Positions 16,302 to 26,804 of a stretch of 37,470 bases of DNA are shown piece by piece. The stretch spans positions 1 to 37,470 of the forward strand of contig OODV01000363.1 of the NCBI GenBank assembly GCA_900299555.1. The letters are read 5' to 3'. Origin of the DNA: an uncultured Endozoicomonas sp. GTDB taxonomy: Bacteria; Pseudomonadota; Gammaproteobacteria; Pseudomonadales; Endozoicomonadaceae. The position numbers and the translations under genes are program-made. The notes below the pieces were generated by a model that was not told where the DNA came from, searched no databases, and saw only the letters and a program-made list of their open reading frames with translations. How positions within the stretch are numbered: position 1 is the stretch's first letter; each line of letters begins with the position of its first letter.

Positions 16302-16311
16302 TTCATTCAGG

Positions 16312-18732
16312 TCATCCTTCGACTTTTCTCAAAGTAAACTGGTAACTGCTGCCACGAAGACCGGAAAGATCAGCCTTGATCTCTCCTTTTTCATTGAATG
16401 AGATTCGCTGCTCAGGGTCTGCGATCAGCTCCAGATTGCCATCCATGGCAAAAGAGACTCGTCCCCAGCTTCGGGTCGGATCTGAAATGGCCACATGAAT
16501 CAGGTCTTTTGAAGGTTCCACCATGATGGACATCGGCTCATTAGCACTAACGATGCCTGCACGTCCTTCTTCCCAGAAGTTCGCAGCCATCAGACCACTT
16601 TCAGAATGCTCAATGGCCTGAACCTGATCATTGTTTGCCAGTACATTTACCGACGGTTCACGTACAAATGAGTCCAGCTTCTGTTGATCCGCTCCAGGCA
16701 ACATGGCAAAGGCGTAATCCACGCTGTCATTGTGTGGAAGTATGGCTGTTGTAAAGCAGCCCTCAACCGGGCCATGGTTTACACCAATATCTGACCAGTC
16801 ACCTTTCCGACATAAGCGGGATACTTTTGCCTGAGCTGGTGTCAGCATGACATAGCCAATGTTGGCGCCAGACTTCACATCGTTAATATTGAACTGTTGC
16901 AACTCACCATTAAACTGATCACCTGAAGACAGGACTTCACCATTTACCATGACCTGAACAGACTCACCTTCCCTGCGGTTTTCCATGGTCGTTAATGCTG
17001 GAGCTGTACTTTTATTACTGATCCCGGCACCAAGTGATATGACCATATCATCCAGCATGAACCAGGATTTTTTCGCCTGAAGCTGGTTATTCCAGTTGGT
17101 GAAATTCATGCCTGCTGCACCGCGATTACCCAGCCGACTGCCACCGACCCAATCCATTTTGCGTTGCCGTCCACTGCGCTGAGTACTGAGCTGGCCACTG
17201 CAAAGCCCCCTTTCCTCATCGAGAACAGTGGTTCCAGGCAAGCGGTACGGATCAACCACAGGCCAGAAGTTACCGTAATGTTCCTGCTGGGCATTGTAGA
17301 GATAGGTCATACCGTCAGCGGTATACCAGCCTTTCAGGTTCTCACCATTCATACACTCATAGTTGCCAACACGATCTGAGTGCATGGCTATACCAAAGCT
17401 CCAGTCCGGACGGTGATGTACAACCCGGTCCATATCGGCAAACTGCTGGTGAGCGGTTCTGGGCGCCAAAGCAGGGATGGACGAATCATTCAGTATTTTT
17501 CGAGCCAGCTGGTGGGTGCTAAGGAACTTCGGATGGTTAAAAAACTCTCCAGAGTTATCCTGTTCAATCTGGCCTTTAATAAACGACTTAAGTTGTGCTT
17601 TATAAGGTTCAGGAGCACCCTCTACATAAAGCAGCATGGCATTAAGCATTGCATGACCAACTTTATGGTTCTGACCGTATATCCTTGAGATCGCCCGACC
17701 ATTCACCATGTCCATCATCTGACCATTTACCATCAGCGGCGCAAACGCCTCCAGAAGTAATGGGTAGATTTTCTGCAGTTCAGGATCCTTCGCCTGCCAG
17801 GGGGAATTAGCAACCAGCCCCATCAGCAGCCCCAGACCTTCAACCATGACCTGCCCATAAGTTCCACTGTACGGAAGATCTTTATGCTGAATGAATGAAC
17901 CATCGGGGTAGAAACCGTCCCCTTTTTCCACAAAAGGCAGAACTGGCGACAGAGCAGCAACCGCATCTCCAATCTCTTCGGGGTTCTGGTCCAGTATTCC
18001 GCGAATTAACACAATCTGGGCATTGTCTGTGCGGTTACCACCTGTTGATTTGAACATGGTAGGCGTGGAGGAATAAGGAGCCCCCCCGCCCTCACTGAAG
18101 TGCGTCGGCCTGACTACAAAATATCGTGAGGCACTGATGTAGTTTTGCACCAGCGTTTCCGGCAGGGCATCGTAGAGTACCACCATCAGGTTGCCGGTTA
18201 CCTTGGCAATACCCACCTGCCAGTGCCACCAGTTACCCCACTCTGCCGCACCTTTGTGGTAATAATTCCGGTTCAGTAGAGTGAGACTATCCACCAGTGA
18301 CTTTCTCAGTTCCGGGTTACCTTCCAGCTCTCCACCAGCCATTCGATAAGCCCTGGCCAGAGTGAACAGTCGCTGATAAGTTGTGTATAAGTTACGACCC
18401 AGGTGCTGCTGACCAGCACTCGTTTCTTTATCCAGAACCAGATCAAACCAGAGAGCATCGTCTGATACTTGCAGAGTAGTCAGTAACTCAGCAGCCTCTC
18501 TGTTCACATCAACAATCGACTGCTGGATACCTGCAGCCTTTGGTAAGTCAGGGTTGCCCAGGTAGTACTCTGCCCAGCGTTGGCGAAGAATCTCAAACTC
18601 TGATGGATTCATCGCTTCAATACTCGAACCAGTGATGGAAGCATCTTGTGAAAGAGCAACTGGTGACCATAAAAAGACGGGAGCGCTAAAGCACAATGCC
18701 GACAACAGCGCTGCAATTTTTGTAGGTTTCAT
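16312..18732 (-). CDS. Polysaccharide lyase family 8, hyaluronate/chondroitin AC lyase type
   Basis: This second PL8 enzyme is of the hyaluronate lyase type, distinct from the ABC lyase at 3.8 kb. In the 806-residue protein the family elements are visible: aromatic patch WGNWWHWQ (165-172), Asn233 in GGNRTD, the catalytic His283 and Tyr292 in DGSFIQHKDLPYSGTYG, and Arg346/Arg350 in NGRAISR. Toroid, beta-sandwich and C-terminal domains follow. The signal peptide ends around ALSQ-D (residue 29). The frame stays open to 18828, but that would overlap the porin gene. ATG 18732 has AGGGA upstream and gives a normal Sec leader, so it is preferred. There is no GlyGly-CTERM tail, so it is probably periplasmic or released. 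It is 37 bases downstream of the porin and likely in its operon. Hyaluronan and unsulfated or lightly sulfated chondroitin are the expected substrates. Confidence 0.92.
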   Translation of the reverse strand: MKPTKIAALLSALCFSAPVFLWSPVALSQDASITGSSIEAMNPSEFEILRQRWAEYYLGNPDLPKAAGIQQSIVDVNREAAELLTTLQVSDDALWFDLVLDKETSAGQQHLGRNLYTTYQRLFTLARAYRMAGGELEGNPELRKSLVDSLTLLNRNYYHKGAAEWGNWWHWQVGIAKVTGNLMVVLYDALPETLVQNYISASRYFVVRPTHFSEGGGAPYSSTPTMFKSTGGNRTDNAQIVLIRGILDQNPEEIGDAVAALSPVLPFVEKGDGFYPDGSFIQHKDLPYSGTYGQVMVEGLGLLMGLVANSPWQAKDPELQKIYPLLLEAFAPLMVNGQMMDMVNGRAISRIYGQNHKVGHAMLNAMLLYVEGAPEPYKAQLKSFIKGQIEQDNSGEFFNHPKFLSTHQLARKILNDSSIPALAPRTAHQQFADMDRVVHHRPDWSFGIAMHSDRVGNYECMNGENLKGWYTADGMTYLYNAQQEHYGNFWPVVDPYRLPGTTVLDEERGLCSGQLSTQRSGRQRKMDWVGGSRLGNRGAAGMNFTNWNNQLQAKKSWFMLDDMVISLGAGISNKSTAPALTTMENRREGESVQVMVNGEVLSSGDQFNGELQQFNINDVKSGANIGYVMLTPAQAKVSRLCRKGDWSDIGVNHGPVEGCFTTAILPHNDSVDYAFAMLPGADQQKLDSFVREPSVNVLANNDQVQAIEHSESGLMAANFWEEGRAGIVSANEPMSIMVEPSKDLIHVAISDPTRSWGRVSFAMDGNLELIADPEQRISFNEKGEIKADLSGLRGSSYQFTLRKVEG

Positions 18733-18769
18733 TACCCGATTCCCTAAATCAATTGTGACCTGATGAGAA

Positions 18770-19741
18770 TTAAAAATGACGCTGTATACCAAACTTGATG
18801 AAATACCTGTCACGGTCTGGATATTCAATGGTCATATCCGGGGCATCGGGGTTATAGCCTTTGAGATCTGAAAACTCGTAATAGGTTTCGTAAATAAAGT
18901 TCCATTTACCAGATAGGCCAACATTTCCGTAAACACCAACCCTTGAATAATTAATATCTCGACTCGCACCATTCCGGTCAGGATGATTTGGAACCGCTTC
19001 ATTCGGTTGGTCAGTAACCTTTCGCCCTAAGCCATAACGGATAAATGGATTAATAGTAGATCGCCCAATTTTGTGGGAGTAAACCAGCCGGAACTGCCAA
19101 TAGTTAATATTGTAGTTATTATCAAAATCATCGTATTCGGTATAGAAATGCGGCTTAATAGAAGACACATTATTAATACGATGAATTAAACCAAACTCTG
19201 CTTCATACCCCCAGTCAGTATACGTTTCTGCAACGGTATCATTAAAACGCTTCCCCTGACTGTCACCCATGTAAATATGACCATTGGCAAACAGCTGATT
19301 TTTTGAATTAAGAAAATAATCAACCTGAGGGTACAGTCGATACTCTTTCTCATATCGATCAATATCATAACCGTTATACCGGAAACCGACACCGGGTCTG
19401 AAACGCCAGTTTCCACGGCGGATAACCTTGGTAAAGTGAAGCTCAGCCCGATCCGTCATGGAAGTTGTCTGATTATTCAAATAGAGGTTTTCATTCGGGT
19501 AATGTTTTTTAAAGACCCGTCCCCAGACATTCCATTCATTGCTATCTGGGGAGTGGAAAAAGCGGACATACGGCGTCAATGAATTCAACTGTTCATAATT
19601 ATAAGGAGCTCCTGCATGGCTCCTGTCACTGTACTGCTCATACTCAGAACCAAACTCCACCCAGGTTTTTGCATACCCATTTACAGAAGATAAAGTTAGA
19701 GCTGCCCCCACCAGAATACTGACACTGGCTTTTTTAATCAT
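18770..19741 (-). CDS. Outer-membrane oligosaccharide porin, KdgM-like
   Basis: The 323-residue protein has a clear signal peptide (ends near GYA-K, residue 24). The rest is a string of alternating aromatic/charged beta strands such as YTDWGYEAEFGLIHRI and NINYWQFRLVYSH, ending in IKFGIQRHF with a C-terminal Phe, as required for outer-membrane barrel insertion. The pattern and size resemble oligogalacturonate porins of the KdgM/NanC family, which pass acidic oligosaccharides. Next to a PL8 lyase, the natural cargo would be unsaturated GAG oligosaccharides. It is the first gene of the probable porin-lyase(-autotransporter) operon. The 512-base region upstream carries an FNR-like box and an AgaR-like word. 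The family call is by resemblance; the barrel call is firm. Confidence 0.8.
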   Translation of the reverse strand: MIKKASVSILVGAALTLSSVNGYAKTWVEFGSEYEQYSDRSHAGAPYNYEQLNSLTPYVRFFHSPDSNEWNVWGRVFKKHYPNENLYLNNQTTSMTDRAELHFTKVIRRGNWRFRPGVGFRYNGYDIDRYEKEYRLYPQVDYFLNSKNQLFANGHIYMGDSQGKRFNDTVAETYTDWGYEAEFGLIHRINNVSSIKPHFYTEYDDFDNNYNINYWQFRLVYSHKIGRSTINPFIRYGLGRKVTDQPNEAVPNHPDRNGASRDINYSRVGVYGNVGLSGKWNFIYETYYEFSDLKGYNPDAPDMTIEYPDRDRYFIKFGIQRHF

Positions 19742-20191
19742 AAATAGTCTCTGTGCTTAATTAGAATTAGTTATCAAAGAAAAACTGAACCTGCAAAAAA
19801 ATAGGACAAAGCAGTACATGCCACCCTGAAGAAAAGTGCAGTATGCTTTCAGTGATGATTTCAGCAATAAAACAGAAGACTGATTTACAGTGATCACCAT
19901 CTCGTATTTCCACTCAGGAGGAGGTTAATTAACAATTGACTATTTCAATAACAAGATTCTCAACAACAAACAAAAGATCACCTGACTGTTTATTGATATA
20001 ATAAATACATCACATTTACATTTCTTGATACAGGTCAACAATCGCAAGCAATTATTTTTCATCTAAAAATTAAAAGATAAAAAAACACCTGATTATTGCG
20101 TATCAAGTTTCAACATCATTAAAAATCTTTCGTTTTTGCTGCTTTATTGCCAAAAATCAGTCAGGCCATTATCCATAAGTTTTAATCAGAA
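19742..20191 (-). promoter_or_regulatory. Control region of the porin-lyase operon: FNR-like box and AgaR-like word
   Basis: No gene is seen in this AT-rich gap. TTGAT-ACAG-GTCAA at 20025-20038 has FNR-box spacing and differs from the consensus palindrome at one base. TTTCGTTTT at 20128-20136 is the same 9-bp word found before the ABC lyase, DUF2264 and agaR/kdgK genes. Both are about 285-395 bases upstream of the porin ATG, far for a simple operator, so the transcription start may be distant or the leader long. Confidence 0.45.
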
Positions 20192-20231
20192 AATAAAAAA
20201 GGTTAAGGTGGATATAACCACCTTAACCTTT
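20192..20231 (-). terminator. Strong rho-independent terminator after the GH105 gene
   Basis: AAAGGTTAAGGTGG (20198-20211) and its exact complement (20218-20231) form a 14-bp stem with a 6-base loop. On the minus strand it is followed by CCTTTTTTATTTT. It ends the GH105 transcript 22 bases after the stop. Confidence 0.88.
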
Positions 20232-20253
20232 ATCGATCAGTAAACGATGGTAA

Positions 20254-21324
20254 TCAAGCGCAGAGCTTGGCCACTTCTTCTGCAGCCAGCAGGAATGCAC
20301 CTGCACCATAATCAATATTGTGCTCTTTCTTGGTTTCTCTCGGGTTAAAAGCAGGAAGCTGAATCCAACCCATCATGCCATCATCGTGGACACAGGTTTT
20401 CAGAGCAGCCCAGGCCTTTTCCAGAGCTGGCATATAGGCGTCACGATCCAGGATACCGTTGTTGATACCCCAGGCCAGGCCATGAGCAAACAGAGAAGTA
20501 GCACTGGACTCTGGTGATGGGAAGCTTTCAGGATCCAGCATACTGGCACGCCAGAAGCCATCGTCACCCTGCAGCTTCACAACCGCTTCACAAAGCTTCA
20601 CAAAGAGATCGATGTACTTCTGACGGTCAGCATGATCTTCAGGCATGTGATCGAGTACACGACAGATAGCGGAAACTACCCAGCCATTACCACGGCCCCA
20701 GAATACTTTTGCGCCATTTTCTTCACGCAGCTCGCCACCCTGACCATCAGGAATGTAACGCTTATCACGGAAAAACAGGTTGGTTTCAGGATCCAGCAGG
20801 TGGTCGACACTGTCCCACCACAGGGTATTCATGGCATCCAGATACTTTGGTTCACCCGTCATCTCAGTCAGCATCGCAAATGCTGGAGGAGCCATAAACA
20901 GGGAATCACACCACCACCAGTCTTCACGACCGGGCTTTGGATCGTTCAACATCAGGTCAAAGGCTTCGATGGAAGACTCAGTCATAAAGTCTTCTTTCAG
21001 TGCCTGATAGATTTCAAGGTAGGTCTGGCAGCAGGTATGGTCATCAGCAAAGCGGTCTTCAGGCCCTACTTTCCACTGGTTGGCTTTGGCCCACTTGATC
21101 GCTGCGTTCAGGTACTTGCTGTCATCCGTTGCACGCCAGGCAGCCATAACACCGGTGTACATTACACCTCGCTCCCAGTCAGTGCCCTTGATGTAATAGG
21201 TGGCACCACTGCGGCGGATCCAGGACTTGGTTGGGTTTTCCAACTGCCAGTCGCATACCATGCGTATCAGCTTAACCGCTTCTGCATGATCAAAAACGGC
21301 AGGAATAGTCTTTTGTTCAGTCAT
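20254..21324 (-). CDS. Unsaturated glucuronyl hydrolase-type enzyme, glycoside hydrolase family 105
   Basis: GH88/GH105 enzymes hydrate the double bond of unsaturated uronic acids at the non-reducing end and so release the uronate as 5-dehydro-4-deoxyglucuronate. Features of the GH105 type are the DWERGVMYTGVMAA start of the toroid, EDWWWCDSLFMAPP (with the catalytic-region Asp), VFWGRGNGWV, and HGLAWGINNG. Length (356) fits. The frame is open to 21372, but those 16 extra residues do not look conserved. ATG 21324 is preferred, though neither start has a good ribosome-binding site. No signal peptide is present in either version, so the enzyme should be cytoplasmic and its disaccharide substrate must be imported intact. 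It lies downstream of kduI and kduD, which process its product, beyond an intervening terminator-like hairpin at 21.4 kb. A GH88 enzyme is the usual partner of PL8, so substrate proof is lacking. Confidence 0.88.
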   Translation of the reverse strand: MTEQKTIPAVFDHAEAVKLIRMVCDWQLENPTKSWIRRSGATYYIKGTDWERGVMYTGVMAAWRATDDSKYLNAAIKWAKANQWKVGPEDRFADDHTCCQTYLEIYQALKEDFMTESSIEAFDLMLNDPKPGREDWWWCDSLFMAPPAFAMLTEMTGEPKYLDAMNTLWWDSVDHLLDPETNLFFRDKRYIPDGQGGELREENGAKVFWGRGNGWVVSAICRVLDHMPEDHADRQKYIDLFVKLCEAVVKLQGDDGFWRASMLDPESFPSPESSATSLFAHGLAWGINNGILDRDAYMPALEKAWAALKTCVHDDGMMGWIQLPAFNPRETKKEHNIDYGAGAFLLAAEEVAKLCA

Positions 21325-21407
21325 CGTCGTATTAATCTGTTTTCGTAACCCATGAGCTAAGTATCCGGCCATATCGTTTCAAAGGTGTCATATGGACAGT
21401 TACTTAT

Positions 21408-21435
21408 AAATAAGGGCTCTGCTGAGCCCTTATTT
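21408..21435 (-). terminator. Bidirectional-looking terminator after kduD
   Basis: AAATAAGGGCTC (21408-21419) pairs perfectly with GAGCCCTTATTT (21424-21435) around a 4-base loop, 7 bases past the kduD stop. The A-rich and T-rich stem bases provide a short U-tract in both directions. It may partly insulate the GH105 gene from kduI-kduD. Confidence 0.75.
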
Positions 21436-21442
21436 ATTCCAA

Positions 21443-22207
21443 TCAGCGAGCCAGCCAGCCGCCATCTACTGCTACGGTGTAGCCGTTAACGTAGTCACTG
21501 GCATCAGAAGCCAGGAATACAACAGGGCCAGCCAGGTCTTCAGGTGTTCCCCAGCGGTTTGCAGGAATACGGCCCAGGATTTCAGCATTACGCTTTTCGT
21601 CTGCACGCAGCGCAGTAGTATTGTCAGTCGCCATGTAACCAGGAGCGATGGCGTTGACATTAATACCGTGCTGAGCCCACTCACAGGCCAGCAAACGAGT
21701 CAGACCGGCGATACCACTCTTACTGGAAGTGTAAGACGGTACGCGGATACCGCCCTGGAAGGACAGCATGGACGCGATGTTGATGATCTTGCCACCTTTG
21801 CCCTGTTCCAGAAACTGCCTGGCAACCGCCTGGCTCAGGAAGAATGGGGTTTTCAGGTTAATATCCATAACCTCATCCCAGTCTTTTTCGCTGAAGTTCA
21901 CAGAATCTTCACGACGAATGATGCCCGCATTGTTAACCAGAATGTCGACACGGCCAAACACTTCTACGGTTTCCTTAACGATGCGCTCAACTGGCTCAAT
22001 GCTCAGAAGGTTAGCTTCGACGAAATGAAAACGACGGCCAGCAGCTTCAATCTTTTCACGGGTTTCAGGTGCATCGATATGACCGACAGCACAGATATCA
22101 GCACCAGCCTGAGCCAGTGCCACTGCCATACCCTGTCCCAGACCGGTATTAGCGCCAGTAACCAGAGCTACTTTGCCTTCGAGGCTGAAAGAAAACTGTT
22201 GAGTCAT
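21443..22207 (-). CDS. kduD: 2-dehydro-3-deoxy-D-gluconate 5-dehydrogenase KduD
   Basis: KduD reduces 2,5-diketo-3-deoxygluconate to 2-keto-3-deoxygluconate (KDG) with NAD(P)H in the cytoplasm. It is a 254-residue short-chain dehydrogenase. It shows the nucleotide-binding TGANTGLGQG (17-26), NNAG at 92-95, catalytic Ser146, Tyr159 and Lys163 (YTSSK), and a C-terminal VDGGWLAR typical of KduD. It lies 129 bases downstream of kduI, and both act on the uronate released by the adjacent GH105. The product feeds KdgK on the opposite strand. Length and sequence are full and typical. Confidence 0.95.
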   Translation of the reverse strand: MTQQFSFSLEGKVALVTGANTGLGQGMAVALAQAGADICAVGHIDAPETREKIEAAGRRFHFVEANLLSIEPVERIVKETVEVFGRVDILVNNAGIIRREDSVNFSEKDWDEVMDINLKTPFFLSQAVARQFLEQGKGGKIINIASMLSFQGGIRVPSYTSSKSGIAGLTRLLACEWAQHGINVNAIAPGYMATDNTTALRADEKRNAEILGRIPANRWGTPEDLAGPVVFLASDASDYVNGYTVAVDGGWLAR

Positions 22208-22301
22208 GATACTTCCTTAAATTCTTGAGCTTTCTAACGTTGCTGTTAATAACGGTCTTTGCGAAACAGCAGGTCAGTCACAAACTGTCTTGATCTTCTC
22301 G

Positions 22302-22324
22302 ATCCTCATGCCAGACATGAGGAT
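22302..22324 (-). terminator. Intercistronic hairpin between kduI and kduD
   Basis: ATCCTCATG (22302-22310) pairs with CATGAGGAT (22316-22324), 12 bases past the kduI stop. There is no U-tract, so it more likely stabilises or processes the mRNA than terminates it. Confidence 0.4.
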
Positions 22325-22336
22325 TATTGAATTCGA

Positions 22337-23167
22337 TTACTTCAGGTCGCCCATTGGCACGAAGTCCATATCGGAGAAGGTCTGGTTCTCACCAGCCATG
22401 CCCCAGATAAAGGTGTAATTAGCACTGCCAACACCGGAGTGGATGGACCAGCTTGGGCTGATCACAGCCTGCTCATTACGAACCACCAGGTGACGGGTTT
22501 CAGTCGGTTCACCCATCATATGGAAAACAACACCGTCTTCTTTCATATCGAAGTAGAAGTACACTTCCATACGACGCTCATGGGTATGGCAAGGCATGGT
22601 GTTCCAGATGCTGCCTGGCTCAAGAATGGTCATGCCCATCGCCAGCTGACAGGTGTCCAGAACGGCTGGAACCATGTACTTGTAAATGGTGCGACGGTTA
22701 CAGGTTTCAGAGTCACCCAGTGTTTCCGGGCTGGCCATTTCCTGAGTGATTTTCTTGGTTGGATAGGCTGCGTGGGCTGGAGCACTGTTCAGGTAGAACT
22801 TGGCTGGCTTGTCAGCATCAACGCTGGCAAATGCCACTTCTTTCGCGCCCATGCCGATATACAGGGCTTCGCGGCTGCCAATCTCGTGCTCAACACCATC
22901 AACAATGATGATGCCCGCTTCACCGATATTGATAGCACCCAGCTCACGACGGGCCAGGAAGAAATCAGCACCAATTTCCTTACCAGCTTCAAGCTTCACC
23001 GCTTCAGTGCCAGGCATACAACCACCGGCAATCACACGGTCAACATGGCTGTAGGTCAGGTTAATGGTGCCGTTGGCAAAAATGCCATCGATCAGAAACT
23101 CACGACGCAGTCCTTCGGTATCCAGTTGTTTGGCATGATCACTGTGAATAGGCTGACGGATTTCCAT
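22337..23167 (-). CDS. kduI: 5-dehydro-4-deoxy-D-glucuronate isomerase KduI
   Basis: KduI converts 5-keto-4-deoxyuronate, the spontaneous product of unsaturated uronate release, to 2,5-diketo-3-deoxygluconate. The 276 residues match the family throughout. The cupin zinc ligands are His194, His196 and Glu201 in [14 protein letters not shown], and His243 in WSIHSG. Family stretches such as GGCMPG and FFLARRELG are present. It is the first gene after the aga operon terminator, so it has its own promoter in the 23168-23232 gap, where a TGTGT-N4-ACACA inverted repeat lies. kduD follows in the same direction. Confidence 0.96.
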   Translation of the reverse strand: MEIRQPIHSDHAKQLDTEGLRREFLIDGIFANGTINLTYSHVDRVIAGGCMPGTEAVKLEAGKEIGADFFLARRELGAINIGEAGIIIVDGVEHEIGSREALYIGMGAKEVAFASVDADKPAKFYLNSAPAHAAYPTKKITQEMASPETLGDSETCNRRTIYKYMVPAVLDTCQLAMGMTILEPGSIWNTMPCHTHERRMEVYFYFDMKEDGVVFHMMGEPTETRHLVVRNEQAVISPSWSIHSGVGSANYTFIWGMAGENQTFSDMDFVPMGDLK

Positions 23168-23202
23168 AAGTCTCTCTTTATCTGTTCTTGCTCATCAAAA
23201 GA

Positions 23203-23216
23203 TGTGTACTGACACA
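23203..23216 (-). promoter_or_regulatory. Short inverted repeat upstream of kduI
   Basis: TGTGT-ACTG-ACACA lies 35 bases upstream of the kduI start, between it and the aga operon terminator. It could be an operator half-site pair. It does not have CRP spacing (N6), and with 5-bp arms chance is possible. Confidence 0.25.
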
Positions 23217-23232
23217 CCTTCTTCGAATTCGG

Positions 23233-23258
23233 AAAAAAAAGTCCGCCCGAAGACGGAC
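23233..23258 (-). terminator. Strong terminator of the aga operon (UUCG tetraloop)
   Basis: On the minus strand GTCCGTC-TTCG-GGCGGAC forms a 7-bp stem (one G-U pair) with a stable UUCG tetraloop, followed by eight Ts (23233-23240). It is 36 bases past the kbaY stop and separates the aga operon from kduI-kduD. Confidence 0.9.
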
Positions 23259-23294
23259 AAAGGCTACTTGGTTCTTTACACACTCAGCACCGCA

Positions 23295-25339
<2,045 letters not shown>

Positions 25340-25780
25340 TCAGATTCCATAATCCGTGTTGTCAGTGCTTTTCACTGCACGCAGTTCCTGCTGGAAGCTC
25401 TTGATGTTTTCTACCCCAGTTTCCATAACCTGTTGAACCAGTTCTCCCAGTTCCATGCCATCGCGTTCAAGACAGGCTTCAGCAGCCATCACCAGGTTGG
25501 TACCAGAAATCACATCCGCATTAGTCATATCAGCAGCTACTTTCGCTGAACGCTGAAAAGGGGAACCACCGGGAATATCAGTCAGGAACAGAACACCTTC
25601 ACCGCTATCAACCTTGTCTGCTGCTTCACGGATTTTCTGTTCCAGCTCATCAGTAGACATGGACTCCAGAAAGTCCACATATTCAACCTGTGGATTTTCA
25701 CCAGCGATGGCATTTACGGCAGACTGGTAGCCGGTGGCAAAGTTAAGATGGCCAGTAATTACGAGACCGATCATGTTCAA
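25340..25780 (-). CDS. agaF: PTS system EIIA component, mannose family (AgaF)
   Basis: EIIA accepts phosphate from HPr and passes it to EIIB. The 146-residue protein has the mannose-family EIIA start GLVITGHLNFATG, with the phosphorylated His11, and a central LFLTDIPGGSPFQ loop typical of the family. It abuts agaA with no gap and follows the EIID gene after 133 bases containing a hairpin. As a separate short EIIA it matches AgaF of the GalNAc PTS rather than the fused ManX type. Confidence 0.93.
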   Translation of the reverse strand: MNMIGLVITGHLNFATGYQSAVNAIAGENPQVEYVDFLESMSTDELEQKIREAADKVDSGEGVLFLTDIPGGSPFQRSAKVAADMTNADVISGTNLVMAAEACLERDGMELGELVQQVMETGVENIKSFQQELRAVKSTDNTDYGI

Positions 25781-25883
25781 TTCCTCACTACTTCAAAATG
25801 CCACCCTGATGTGTTGCAGGGAGAAGGTGACATTCCGTCAAGACTGTTTATGAGTTAAAGGTTTTAAGAACTAAAGGCTTGCA

Positions 25884-25902
25884 GAGGGGAGAAACTCCCC
25901 TC
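25884..25902 (-). other. Intercistronic hairpin between EIID and EIIA genes
   Basis: GAGGGGAG-AAA-CTCCCCTC is a perfect 8-bp, GC-rich stem 11 bases after the agaE stop. With no U-tract it is likely an mRNA processing or stability element that sets EIIA and agaA levels apart from the membrane components. Confidence 0.5.
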
Positions 25903-25913
25903 GATAAATGTTG

Positions 25914-26804
25914 TTACAGTATGCCCAGGTACTTACCAGCGATACCGATCACCATAGTCAGACCAATCAGGCCACTGGGTGATTTACCTTTCTGCACCAG
26001 GTAATACATCATGAAGACAAAGCCCAGGGGCAGCAGGTTTGGCATGATCTTATCGAGAAGATCCGTCTGTATGTGCACCGTCGCCTGTCCGGCCTCCACC
26101 ACCAGTGGTGTAGAGATCTTGATAAAGCTGGCACTCAGTGCACCCACGACGGTCAAACCAAGAATGGTGGCCGCACGGGACAGCAGAACCGTTTTCTCTT
26201 TCAGCTGAGCCAGGGCATTCACACCGGACTGGTAGCCGTAGAAGGTCAACCAGAAGTACAGTGGGAAGTGAATCATCTGGTACAGGAAGAAGAACACGAA
26301 AGGTCCTGCCACGCTGCCATCCAGAGCAATCGATGCACCGATACCCAGGGTAATTGGCATCAGGGTCATGTGGTCGATAGCATCACCGATACCACCGGTA
26401 GGACCCATTGCTGCTACTTTCAGAGAACGAATAGTGCTTGGCTTCTCTTTATTCTGTTCCATCGCAGCCACCAGGCCAACGATAAACGTGAACAGCTTTG
26501 GAGAGGCATTGAAGAGTTCAAGATGCATCTTCAATGACTTTGCCAGGTCATTCTTGTTCTTGTGGATCTTCTTCAGGATAGGGATCAGGGTGTAAGCCCA
26601 GCCACCGGCCTGCATACGCTCGTAGTTGAAGTTACCTTCCATGAACAGACCGCGGATAGAGATATTCCACAGATCCTTCTTGGTAATCACTTCTTCTTTA
26701 GACTGATCTTCAAAGTAATCCTGATTCAGGATCTCATCGCTCACGCCGTCTACCAGCGCTTTACCTTCAGCGATGTCATTTACATATGCGGTATTAGATG
26801 CCAT
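25914..26804 (-). CDS. agaE: PTS system EIID membrane component, mannose family (AgaE)
   Basis: EIID, with EIIC, forms the inner-membrane channel of mannose-family PTS permeases. The protein has the family core ITKKDLWNISIRGLFMEGNFNYERMQAGGWAY, then MGPTGGIGDAIDH, and hydrophobic C-terminal helices. The frame opens at 26819, but ATG 26804 has GGAGA eight bases upstream (26813-26817) and is preferred (296 residues). The start overlaps the end of the EIIC gene by 11 bases, so the two are translationally coupled. The N-terminal 40 residues are a longer acidic cytoplasmic tail than is usual. Confidence 0.94.
   Translation of the reverse strand: MASNTAYVNDIAEGKALVDGVSDEILNQDYFEDQSKEEVITKKDLWNISIRGLFMEGNFNYERMQAGGWAYTLIPILKKIHKNKNDLAKSLKMHLELFNASPKLFTFIVGLVAAMEQNKEKPSTIRSLKVAAMGPTGGIGDAIDHMTLMPITLGIGASIALDGSVAGPFVFFFLYQMIHFPLYFWLTFYGYQSGVNALAQLKEKTVLLSRAATILGLTVVGALSASFIKISTPLVVEAGQATVHIQTDLLDKIMPNLLPLGFVFMMYYLVQKGKSPSGLIGLTMVIGIAGKYLGIL

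Noticed and set aside
18732-18828. Longer start for the second PL8 lyase at 18828
   Set aside because: It would overlap the porin gene by 59 bases and put about 32 residues before a perfect Sec leader. ATG 18732 has a good Shine-Dalgarno.
20632-21348. 238-residue plus-strand open frame
   Set aside because: It is antisense to the conserved GH105 gene, with no start signal or domain.
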